Source: Conus ventricosus (taxonomy: Eukaryota > Mollusca > Gastropoda > Neogastropoda > Conidae). From it: a stretch of DNA of 10,000 nucleotides. Under the pieces are notes generated by a model, which ran no database searches, was not told the origin of the DNA, and saw nothing but the letters and a program-made list of their open reading frames with translations. This document shows, piece by piece, positions 1 to 6,050 of the stretch. Made by a program: the position numbers and the translations under genes. Numbering within the stretch: the stretch's first letter is position 1; each line of letters starts with the position of its first letter. The stretch is from NCBI GenBank assembly GCA_018398815.1, contig CM031615.1, positions 48,346,802-48,356,801 of the forward strand, given 5' to 3'.

Positions 1-289
1 TGTGACTCTGCCATCCCTATCTTTATGTTATTCCCCGAACACTCCCTTCCCTCGGGAAATCGTTCGCATTCCCTGTGCATGCGTGTAGAGTCAGGTGGTT
101 ATACAGTTGAGACGAAGGTGGGATGGGGGTGGGGAGGGGGGGGGGGGGGGGGGGGGAGATAGCGGGTGGTCGTGCAGCTATGTCAAAATGGGCTGACTCA
201 GGAAGAATTAGTACGTCAATGAGTCTGTGAGTGTGGAGGGGAGGTGGGGGTGGAATAGGGAGGAGGGTCTGTTGGTGACGTGAGAGTAT
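1..289. other. Unique G-rich sequence with a 21-base G run
   Basis: No gene is recognised. The stretch 125-156 is GGGGG-T-GGGG-A followed by an uninterrupted run of 21 G (136-156), able in principle to form a G-quadruplex. A second, looser G-rich patch lies at 235-268. The open frame on the minus strand over 208-429 runs across repeat sequence and has no recognisable domain. Confidence 0.7.
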
Positions 290-298
290 CCAACCTTT

Positions 299-317
299 AA
301 AAACAACAACAACAACA
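299..317. repeat. (AAC)n microsatellite in dispersed repeat copy A
   Basis: There are about five AAC units inside copy A. They are absent from the matching place in copy B near 2637-2643, so they arose or expanded after the copies diverged. Confidence 0.9.
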
Positions 318-373
318 AAAATCTTATATCATTCGCCAGACAAAAGGGACAAACGAATTGCAAGACAAAACAC

Positions 374-413
374 GACGCGTTTCGACCTCTTTGATCTTCT
401 TCTTCTTCTTCAG
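374..413 (-). ncRNA. Hammerhead-ribozyme-like motif A (disrupted by AAG triplets)
   Basis: On the minus strand, 413 to 407 reads CTGAAGA, matching the hammerhead core CUGANGA. After a purine-rich insertion there is a 4-bp stem, GATC (396-393) with GGTC (387-384). Then come GAAA (383-380) and CGCGTC, giving GAAACGCGTC as in retroelement hammerheads with a minute helix III. Three additional AAG triplets compared with copy B separate the CUGANGA box from helix II, and this should disable catalysis. Helix I is weak (about 3 pairs including wobbles). The pattern is seen directly; the ribozyme ancestry is inferred. Confidence 0.45.
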
Positions 414-433
414 GCAAGAGAAACAACATTCAG

Positions 434-554
434 GACAATGAAAACGAAGAGCAAACAGTCACTATCCTTTTGTACAGCGAAATAACACATTATGACAATG
501 AAAACGAAGAGCAAACAGTCACTTATCCTTTTGTACAGCGAAATAACACATTAT
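434..554. repeat. 60-bp tandem duplication at the end of copy A
   Basis: Unit 1 is 434-493 and unit 2 is 494-554, each starting GACAATGAAAACGAAGAGC. They are identical except for one extra T in unit 2 (ACTTATCC against ACTATCC). The first 35 or so bases of the unit belong to the dispersed repeat shared with 2733-2768. The rest (TTTTGTACAGCGAAATAAC) is not present at the second locus. The near-identity implies a recent duplication. Confidence 0.95.
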
Positions 555-861
555 GTTTTCTTTCAAGGTTGGTTCAAATGTCCGTCTGCGGACGCCTCAC
601 TTTGAAACTGTCTCAACCTGACAGAGGCAAGCTATGTAAGGATAAATAAATAAATAATAATAATATGTAACGGATGTATTTCGGCTGTGTTTACTGTACT
701 GCAGTGATTTCTGCGAGCACTGACATGTCACATATATACCCGTGACCAAAAATTTGTTATAATCAAAAAGACTATTTCATGAATGCTGCGTTCGCATCTC
801 AGGAAGAATACAGAACGTATATACATCCTACTCCCAGCATTCTTAAGTCTTTTATATGTAA
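555..861. other. Intergenic stretch, AT-rich, with (AATA/AAT)n
   Basis: Apart from the hairpin at 566-619 and a short AAATAAATAATAATAATA tract at 643-665, no gene or known repeat is recognised. No open frame of note crosses it. Confidence 0.6.
566..619. other. Nested imperfect hairpin
   Basis: Three nested complementary pairs are present: AGGTTG (566-571) with CAACCT (614-619); TTCAAA (573-578) with TTTGAA (601-606); and GTCCG (580-584) with CGGAC (589-593) around a 4-base loop TCTG. The right side carries a 7-base and a 7-base unpaired segment. The sequence does not match a gene I know. Confidence 0.6.
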
Positions 862-944
862 CAAAAATCTCTTTCGGATGAGATGGTAAACCCAAGTCCC
901 ATGCGGAACCCGCACGTTAAAGATCCGCGGCAACAAGGTCCAGA

Positions 945-1183
945 TGCCAAGTGCGGTGGCTCAGCGGTTGAGCATCGAGTTCAATCACAGTCAGCCGTTT
1001 CCGGGTTCAAATCCTTTGGGCGCCTACCCAACCTGGACTATGGTCCTTTTAGCTGCCCCTGTTTACGAGTGGTCGATCTGGTGGTACAGTTGTGGTGGTA
1101 CTGATAGTCATACAGATGCTTATCCTCAGGAAATGAAGATAGTTAACTGACGAGATTTAACAACAACAACAACAACAACAACA
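945..1183 (+). mobile_element. tRNA-derived SINE with (AAC)n tail
   Basis: The head has both internal RNA polymerase III promoter boxes. Box A TGGCTCAGCGG (957-967) fits TRGYNNARNNG exactly, and box B GGTTCAAATCC (1004-1014) fits GGTTCRANNCC exactly. They are 36 bases apart, normal for tRNA-type promoters. The tRNA fold is degenerate: the acceptor arms do not pair well, and the T-arm reads CCGGG against CCTTTGG. It is therefore a SINE head rather than a working tRNA gene. A 130-base unrelated body follows, then an (AAC)n tail at 1159-1182, typical of a SINE mobilised by a LINE with a short-repeat 3' end. It sits inside the element at 862-1265. Confidence 0.8.
957..1014 (+). promoter_or_regulatory. 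RNA polymerase III type 2 promoter (box A + box B) of the SINE
   Basis: Box A at 957-967 and box B at 1004-1014 both match their consensus without mismatch. Transcription would start about 10-20 bases upstream of box A and run rightward. Confidence 0.75.
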
Positions 1184-1267
1184 GTAACTAATACCTAAGG
1201 AGGGTGTGCGTCCAAGCAAAATGATATAGTAAAATCCACTTGGCCTTGAAAAAGAAAACGTAAACAG

Positions 1268-1268
<1 letters not shown>

Positions 1269-1329
<61 letters not shown>

Positions 1330-1366
1330 CGCAGCGCGCGCGGTGCACACATGCCCGCCCTGTCTC

Positions 1367-1428
<62 letters not shown>

Positions 1429-1453
1429 GTGTGTGTGTGTGGTGTGCGCGTGC

Positions 1454-1528
<75 letters not shown>

Positions 1529-1555
1529 TCTCTCTCTCTCTCTCTCTCTCACACA

Positions 1556-1644
<89 letters not shown>

Positions 1645-1670
1645 GAGAGAGAGAGAGAGGGGAGAGAGAG
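1269..1670. repeat. Compound microsatellite (AC)-(TG)-(TC)-(AC)-(GA)
   Basis: (AC)29 at 1269-1326 is followed by a GC-rich linker (1328-1372). Then come a (TG)n tract with small interruptions (1373-1525, broken near 1426-1455), (TC)n 1528-1550, (AC)n 1551-1602 and (GA)n 1603-1670. Adjacent blocks are reverse complements of one another (AC with TG, TC with GA), so two mutually exclusive large hairpins are possible. Long open frames here on both strands are repeat artefacts. Confidence 0.97.
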
Positions 1671-1973
1671 TTTCGAATTCAGCTACTGAAAATAAGATTC
1701 AACGAGGAAGTTCCACACACTGTACCACACAACACAGTATGACACACTAGAAAGAAAAGTCTTATATTGTAAAGAATTATGACATAAAATAAAAATAACA
1801 TAAGATACAAAAAGAAAGAAAGAAAGAAAGTGAAAAGGGGGAAAAAAAAAACGAAAGAACAAAAAAAAAAAACAGAAAAAAAAAATGTCCGGCAAAGTAG
1901 GCATAAAAGGATGCATGCGTTAACATTGTGGACAAGTGTACCAAAGGTTACTAGGAAAAAAAAAAAAAGGAAC
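1671..1973. other. A-rich stretch with (GAAA)n and poly(A) runs
   Basis: No gene is seen. AAAGAAAGAAAGAAAG occurs at 1810-1829, with A runs near 1844-1853, 1861-1872, 1876-1884 and 1955-1968. These may be retroposon tails, but no matching body with a recognisable head was found upstream. Confidence 0.6.
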
Positions 1974-2117
1974 AGCCTACTAGCCGCTGGTCGACCCCGT
2001 GCTCCGTTTTAGCGCACTGAGTGCACGCACCGGAGTCTAGTAGGCTATAGGCCCTATAGTCCTAGTGGATGGTTGGTCTGCGGCCTCCAGCACGCTGGAA
2101 GAGGCCACACCTAGGTG
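1974..2117. other. Cluster of four inverted repeats
   Basis: (1) AGCCTACTAG (1974-1983) pairs perfectly with CTAGTAGGCT (2037-2046). Nested inside are CTCCG (2002-2006) with CGGAG (2031-2035) and GCAC (2014-2017) with GTGC (2021-2024) around TGA. (2) CTATAGG-C-CCTATAG lies at 2045-2059. (3) GGCCT+CCAGC (2082-2091) pairs with GCTGG+AGGCC (2094-2098, 2102-2106), with an AAG bulge. (4) The perfect palindrome CACCTAGGTG lies at 2108-2117. The outermost unit is 73 bases, but it lacks box A and box B in either orientation, so it is not a tRNA gene. Function is unknown. Confidence 0.6.
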
Positions 2118-2148
2118 ACTCCCTGACCAAGTCTGATCCCTGGACATT

Positions 2149-2197
2149 TCTTCTCATTTTCTTTCTTTTTCTTTCTTTTCTTCCTTCCTTCTTTTCT

Positions 2198-2229
<32 letters not shown>

Positions 2230-2261
2230 TTTTCTTTCTTTCTTTCTTTCTTCTTTCTTTT

Positions 2262-2296
<35 letters not shown>

Positions 2297-2333
2297 CTTT
2301 CTTTCTTTCTTTTTCTTTCTTTCGTTCTTTCGT

Positions 2334-2365
<32 letters not shown>

Positions 2366-2442
2366 TTCTTTTTTTTTTTCCTTCTTTCTTTCTTTCTTTC
2401 TTCTTCTTCTTCTTCTTCTTCTTCTTCTTCTCTTTTTTTTTT
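2149..2442. repeat. (TTTC)n polypyrimidine tract ending in (TTC)n
   Basis: About 290 bases are almost purely pyrimidine on the plus strand. They are mainly TTTC units with TTTTC, TTCC and two TTCG variants (2323-2332), then (TTC)n at 2400-2430 and a T run. The purine strand is a candidate for triplex (H-DNA) formation. Open frames coding poly-Lys/Arg/Glu or poly-Phe/Ser here are artefacts. Confidence 0.97.
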
Positions 2443-2623
2443 GAGAAAGGTACTGCCATGCAACTCCGTTCCTTACCTCCTTCCAGACAGGTTCCGGTCT
2501 AGACAGTGCTGAGATAGTCTTTGCTGCCTTTAAGAAGATTCCAGATATAGATCCCCTTTCACTGCTGATGATGAGTCTACGTTAGTTTCAAAGTGAGGTG
2601 GGGACTGCAGGCAGACACAGAAA
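2443..2623. other. Unique spacer
   Basis: No gene, RNA or repeat is recognised in this stretch between the TTTC tract and dispersed repeat copy B. Confidence 0.6.
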
Positions 2624-2775
2624 CCAACTTTTAAAAAGAAAAATCATTATTCCACCGAACAAACAAATCCCAAAGACAAAACACGACGCATTTCGGCCTC
2701 CTTGGTCTTCTTCAGGCAAAACAAACAACATTCAAGACAAAGAAACCGAAGAGCGAACAATCACTCATCTCCTCA
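2624..2775 (-). mobile_element. Dispersed repeat copy B, same family as 290-470
   Basis: It is collinear with copy A without the AAC and TTC expansions and without the 60-bp duplication, so it is closer to the ancestral form. It contains a compact hammerhead-like core on the minus strand (2685-2715). It lies directly next to the 3' end of the LINE pseudogene that begins around 2800. It may therefore have inserted into, or landed just beyond, that LINE. Confidence 0.6.
2685..2715 (-). ncRNA. Hammerhead-ribozyme-like motif B
   Basis: On the minus strand from 2715 the order is CTGAAGA, then A, stem GACC (2707-2704), loop AAGGA, stem GGCC (2698-2695), GAAA (2694-2691) and TGCGTC with the presumptive cleavage triplet GTC at 2687-2685. 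Core spacing is right for a type I hammerhead with a tiny helix III. One A-C mismatch lies in helix II. Position 15.2 is U instead of C, giving a U-G closing pair. Copy A has the alternative bases, and an ancestor GACC/GGTC would pair perfectly. Helix I is short, as is usual for Penelope-type hammerheads. Activity is not shown by sequence alone. Confidence 0.5.
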
Positions 2776-2799
2776 AATAGGGCATAAAATGGGTGTGGA

Positions 2800-4440
2800 A
2801 TGACGTGTGTCTAAGGCAGGTGTATCGTTGAACAGCTCTTAGCCACTGTCCATGGGCAGTTACATGGCGGTGTTGTGGCTGGTCGTCAACTTGGTCTTCT
2901 CGGCGTTTATTTCCGTGTCTTGCTGATGTTTCACCCAGTCCGTTTACAAGCTTGGTGACGTCTTGATCACTGCCTGCCAGGTCATTGATGTTATCTGAAA
3001 AGCGAAGATTCGTGATGTCTCTTCCTCAGAACTGACAGTGCTGACATGATCTTTGAGTGCATCATTCATGATTCATTCCATGAATATGTTGAAAAGTGCG
3101 GGAAAGAGAGGACAGCCCGGACGAACACCAATTGAAGCATGGAACTACTCTTCAGTTGTACCATGTATAAGGGCAACAATGGTCGCTTTGGAGTACAGCT
3201 GCTGGACAGTGTTGATTAGCTTTTGCATTATGTCAAATTTCTTCGTTGTGGCCTATGGCGTCTCCTACGAAGCTTTGTTGAATGCCTTCTTGAAGTCTGT
3301 GAAGACGTGTGGTAGAACTCCCTCTTGTGCTTGAGTTGTCTTTTGCAAAGGCTACGCAGAGTAAAGATTGTTCGGTAGTACGCTTGCTTTTGCAGAATCC
3401 AGCCAATTCTTCAGCAGTGACGATATCTGCGTGTGGCCGTAGTCTGTTTAGAATGAATTCAAACATTACTGTCCTGACATGGTTGATCAAGCTGATAGTG
3501 CTGTAATTCTGGCAGTGTCTGAGAGTTTCTTTCTGAGGAAGGGTGATGATTAGTGATTGAGTCCAGGGCATAAACAGTCTCTAATACGTCAGCGTTTGTT
3601 GCTGATGGCAGTTAGTTTACGAGTAGCTGCCTCCCCATCAAGTTACAAGAAATCTTCAGAAACGTTGTCAATGCTTTTGCAGCCTTACCACATTTCATCG
3701 AGTTCATTGCTGCCACAACTTTCTCATGGGGTATTAGAAAGTTTATATGATGAATCCTCTTCTTTTAGCACACTGGATTCACGGGGTATTAGAGTGTTCA
3801 TATGATGAATCCTCTTCTGTTAGTACACTGGAATTTCTTTTGCTCTGTTTGTTGTAGATTTCAGAACAGTGTTCAGTCTATCTCTGCATTTTCTCTTCTT
3901 GTATACGACAGTTGCCGTTTTCGTCCTCAGCAGTATTGACTTGACTTTGCTTCTGTTTGGTCAATCTTTTAAAGCTTTCTTCGTGTTGCTTTGTCTAGGT
4001 TTTTCTTAACATGGCTCGTGAGGTGTGGCTTGGGTTTACATCAGCTTATTTCTAGGACATCCGTTGCTGTGTGTGTCATCATTTAGTTGAAAGTGTTTGA
4101 GAGGGTTTCAAGGTCTTCTACTTGCAGTATTATTGACGGGGATTTTTTTCACCTATGGCCCACCTAATTGTTCAGCGATGTCAGTGTCTTTCAGATTGTC
4201 AGAATTGAATTTGAGATGGCTGTTTTTTCAGTCAGTTGATGTTCTCCAACCGTACTTTAATTTCTTTTTTTTTTATGTCGAGCTTGTGCTCGCTGCCCAG
4301 GTCAGCTCCAGGAAATGTCCTTGATTTCGCTCTATTGATGGCAGAGTCCACAGCGTGAAAGATGGACCCCTCTGCCCTGTTGCTCATGACACTTGGAATC
4401 AGATGACCATTAGGAGGCAACAGGCGGAGGAAGTTTTGGG
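2800..4440 (-). pseudogene. Non-LTR retrotransposon (RTE-like LINE) ORF2 pseudogene
   Basis: Read on the minus strand from 4440 to 2800, pieces of one LINE polyprotein appear in the correct order across many frames. First is the end of an apurinic-type endonuclease, with SRTFPGADLGSEHKL at about 4280-4325; the usual GSDH box is GSEH at 4286-4297. A linker follows (HCSEIYNKQ, 3842-3874), then MNSMKCGKAA near 3680-3710. The reverse transcriptase follows with PWTQSLIITLPQK (3532-3570), LNRLRPHADIVTAEELAGF (about 3395-3455), motif A FTDFKKAF (3280-3303, Asp kept), QLYSKAT, GVRPGCPLFPALFNIFME, ITNLRFSDN (motif C, FADD changed to FSDN at 2990-3001), TEINAEKTKL and a remnant of the YLG region near 2810. 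In-frame stops are at 3265-3267, 3253-3255, 3145-3147 and 3073-3075, with several frameshifts. The element is dead. RTE/BovB-like affinity is likely from the motif wording but not certain. Confidence 0.85.
3726..3835. repeat. 55-bp tandem duplication inside the LINE pseudogene
   Basis: Unit 1 is 3726-3780 and unit 2 is 3781-3835, sharing GGGGTATTAG, TATGATGAATCCTCTTCT and TACACTGGA/CACACTGGA with about six differences. The unit length is not divisible by three, so the duplication shifts the reading frame of the LINE linker. It is older than the 60-bp duplication at 434-554, judging by divergence. Confidence 0.9.
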
Positions 4441-4579
4441 ATGGAACGTCAAGTCGTCGTGGACATGGGGGAGGGGACTGGGGGTTGGGGAAGGGGAGAG
4501 GATGGGGGCAGGAGGAAGCAGAGAGAGGGATGAGGAGGGGAGGGACTACATTTTTGCCAGAGGTATATCTGATAAGGGG
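4441..4579. other. G-rich spacer with quadruplex motif
   Basis: Five G tracts are separated by 1-3 bases at 4467-4496 (GGGGG-A-GGGG-ACT-GGGGG-TT-GGGG-AA-GGGG), a strong G-quadruplex pattern on the plus strand. More G-rich sequence follows to about 4550. No gene is seen. Confidence 0.75.
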
Positions 4580-4599
4580 ACACTCTACCCCGTTCACAA

Positions 4600-4601
4600 C
4601 A

Positions 4602-4632
<31 letters not shown>

Positions 4633-4745
4633 CCCTCTCTCTCTCTCTTTCTCTCTCTTCCTCTCTCTGTGTTCTATCCCCTGAAAGAATTATCTCTCTC
4701 TCTGTCTGTCTCTGTCTGTTCTCCTATTCCCCTGAAAGAATCTCT

Positions 4746-4781
<36 letters not shown>

Positions 4782-4789
4782 CATTAAAA
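4600..4789. repeat. (CT)n tract with a repeated CCTGAAAGAAT interruption
   Basis: CT repeats are broken by CCCCTGAAAGAATTATCTC at 4678-4696 and CCCCTGAAAGAATCTCTC at 4730-4747. The two interruptions are copies of each other, so a unit of about 52 bases has been duplicated within the microsatellite. Confidence 0.95.
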
Positions 4790-4805
4790 TCGAAAACAAA
4801 AACAA

Positions 4806-4806
<1 letters not shown>

Positions 4807-4851
<45 letters not shown>
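4807..4851. repeat. (CA)n microsatellite
   Basis: This is an uninterrupted CA run of about 22 units, separated from the CT tract to its left by an 18-base A-rich linker. Confidence 0.97.
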
Positions 4852-4853
<2 letters not shown>

Positions 4854-4901
4854 AACATAGGGCAACTTTTCGCTTTATTTATAAGCATCAAGCATCAAAA
4901 A

Positions 4902-4902
<1 letters not shown>

Positions 4903-4942
<40 letters not shown>
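4903..4942. repeat. (CT)n microsatellite
   Basis: This is a run of about 20 CT units preceded by the direct repeat AGCATCAAGCATCAA at 4883-4897. Confidence 0.97.
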
Positions 4943-4946
<4 letters not shown>

Positions 4947-4947
4947 G

Positions 4948-5097
<150 letters not shown>

Positions 5098-5100
<3 letters not shown>

Positions 5101-5280
5101 CACTAACACACACGTGGTGCCCCATCACATCACCCTTGTCGTCTATTGTACATACCTGTGGCCAATGGTCGTAGGTTAGTCACCAATACGTAGGTCCTAC
5201 CACTGTATGCATTCAAGTTGCACGTGCCTTCATAGTCCCATTAGCACACCATCGATCCAATTCACATCGTTACGAGTTCC
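5098..5280. other. Unique spacer
   Basis: No gene or known repeat is recognised in this short island between the CA tract and the C-rich region. Confidence 0.6.
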
Positions 5281-5434
5281 CCTCCCCTCCTCCTCTCCTC
5301 TCCTCCCCCTTCCCCTGCCCCCCCCCCCCCCCCACCCCCCCCCCCCCCCCCCCGGGCAAACGCTCTCCCGCAAATGGTACCACCTGAAGTAGGCGTTAGT
5401 CAGCGTTACATCCGGGGGGGGGGGGGGGGGGGGG
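5281..5434. repeat. Poly(C) and poly(G) pair in inverted arrangement
   Basis: C runs at 5318-5333 and 5335-5353 (one A between) are followed 60 bases later by a run of 21 G at 5414-5434. The two could pair as a hairpin whose loop is unique sequence, or fold separately into i-motif and quadruplex forms. Such homopolymers are also error-prone in sequencing, so their lengths are approximate. Confidence 0.9.
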
Positions 5435-5845
5435 ATCAAAAACCCGACCCCAACCAATCTACACAACCCTCTCCCAACGAACGATCAAAGCTTACACTGT
5501 TCATCTGTGCTTCCATCCATCCCATCATCTCCCATCCCATCCCTACAATTTACTACATCCTCTACCACCCCGCTCCGCCTCCTCCTCCTCCCTACCCACC
5601 CACCCCCACCCACCCCCGCCCTGCCCCACCCTCCTGTCTCCCCTCCCGGCCACCCCACCGTCCCCGCCTTCCACCCCTCCCTCCTCTCGCCCCTCACCCT
5701 CCTCTTCTCCAACACCCCCCCCCCCCCCCCCGGCCCCCGCCTCGCTTTACACGGCATCTGCGGGATCGTGAGGACCGTTCCAATACGGGTGATCAGAGGT
5801 ATTGTATTAGCGGGCTAAGCCAGCGAGGGCTGATGACATCACCGA

Positions 5846-5848
<3 letters not shown>
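5435..5848. other. C-rich low-complexity stretch, then unique sequence
   Basis: Positions 5500-5735 are CCCATC, CCTCCT and CCACCC low-complexity sequence ending in a run of 17 C at 5715-5731. Positions 5745-5848 are unique and not recognised. A 222-residue open frame on the plus strand from 5374 to 6042 is rich in Pro, then Ser/Leu, then Val/Cys because it reads through these tracts. It is not a gene. Confidence 0.75.

Positions 5849-5939
<91 letters not shown>
5849..5939. repeat. Compound (TC)n-(TA)n-(TG)n microsatellite
   Basis: TC units run to 5891, TATATATATATA to 5902 and TG units to about 5939. The three blocks differ at one position of the dinucleotide, suggesting successive point change and expansion. 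Confidence 0.97.
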
Positions 5940-5942
<3 letters not shown>

Positions 5943-6050
5943 CCGATTCGAACTAAAACCCCAGAATGTCCTGCCTGCCACCACCACCCGTCCTGGACAA
6001 ACCGGTCGGCTGATCATGGGGACCACGAGCCATCCGGGTTAGCGGTGACC
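5940..6050. other. Unique island
   Basis: This is mixed-composition sequence, including CCGGTCGGCTGATCATGG. No gene or repeat is recognised. Confidence 0.5.

Larger units (their letters stand above)
290..470 (-). mobile_element. Dispersed repeat copy A, probable Penelope-like retroelement fragment
   Basis: This stretch aligns by eye with 2624-2775 over nearly its whole length. Shared blocks include CCAAC(C/T)TTTAAAAA, AAAAATC, GACAAAACACGACGC, CAGGCAA and AACAACATTCA, and both end near AAACAGTCACT/GAACAATCACT. Relative to copy B it carries an (AAC)n insertion at 299-317 and extra TTC triplets at 399-410. Read on the minus strand it contains a hammerhead-ribozyme-like core (374-413). Such cores are known from the terminal regions of Penelope-like retroelements, which is the reason for the family suggestion. 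No reverse transcriptase of that family is visible here, so this would be an end fragment or a non-autonomous derivative. Confidence 0.6.
862..1265 (+). mobile_element. Old dispersed element split by a SINE insertion
   Basis: The left half (about 862-944) contains CTTTCGGATGAGAT, GGTAAACCCAAGTCCCATG, CGCACGTTAAAGATCC and GGCAACAAGGTCC. The right half (about 1212-1265) contains CCAAGCAAAATGATATAGT and AAAATCCACTT. I recognise this order of words as one short dispersed element common in mollusc and other marine invertebrate DNA. There the GCAAAAT...AAAATCCACTT block normally follows the GGCAACAA block closely. Here a tRNA-derived SINE separates them. The identification rests on memory of the family, and target-site duplications are not clear. 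Confidence 0.5.

Noticed and set aside
945..1024. Functional tRNA gene
   Set aside because: The A and B boxes are perfect, but the acceptor and T stems do not pair and there is a SINE body with an (AAC)n tail.
1157..1750. Several 120-147 residue open frames on both strands
   Set aside because: They encode only Cys-Val, His-Thr, Arg-Glu and Ser-Leu repeats from the dinucleotide tracts.
1974..2046. tRNA-like gene, because it is 73 bases with a 7-bp or longer terminal stem
   Set aside because: There is no box A, box B or cloverleaf arm pattern in either orientation.
2062..2512. Lys/Arg/Glu-rich and Phe/Ser/Leu-rich open frames
   Set aside because: They are translations of the TTTC/TTC tract and its complement, with no domain or start support.
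2565..2595. CTGATGATGAG as a plus-strand hammerhead core
   Set aside because: No GAAA box with a pairing helix II follows at the right distance.
5374..6042. 222-residue plus-strand open frame, longest in the window
   Set aside because: Its composition switches from Gly to Pro to Ser-Leu to Val-Cys exactly at the underlying homopolymer and dinucleotide blocks.
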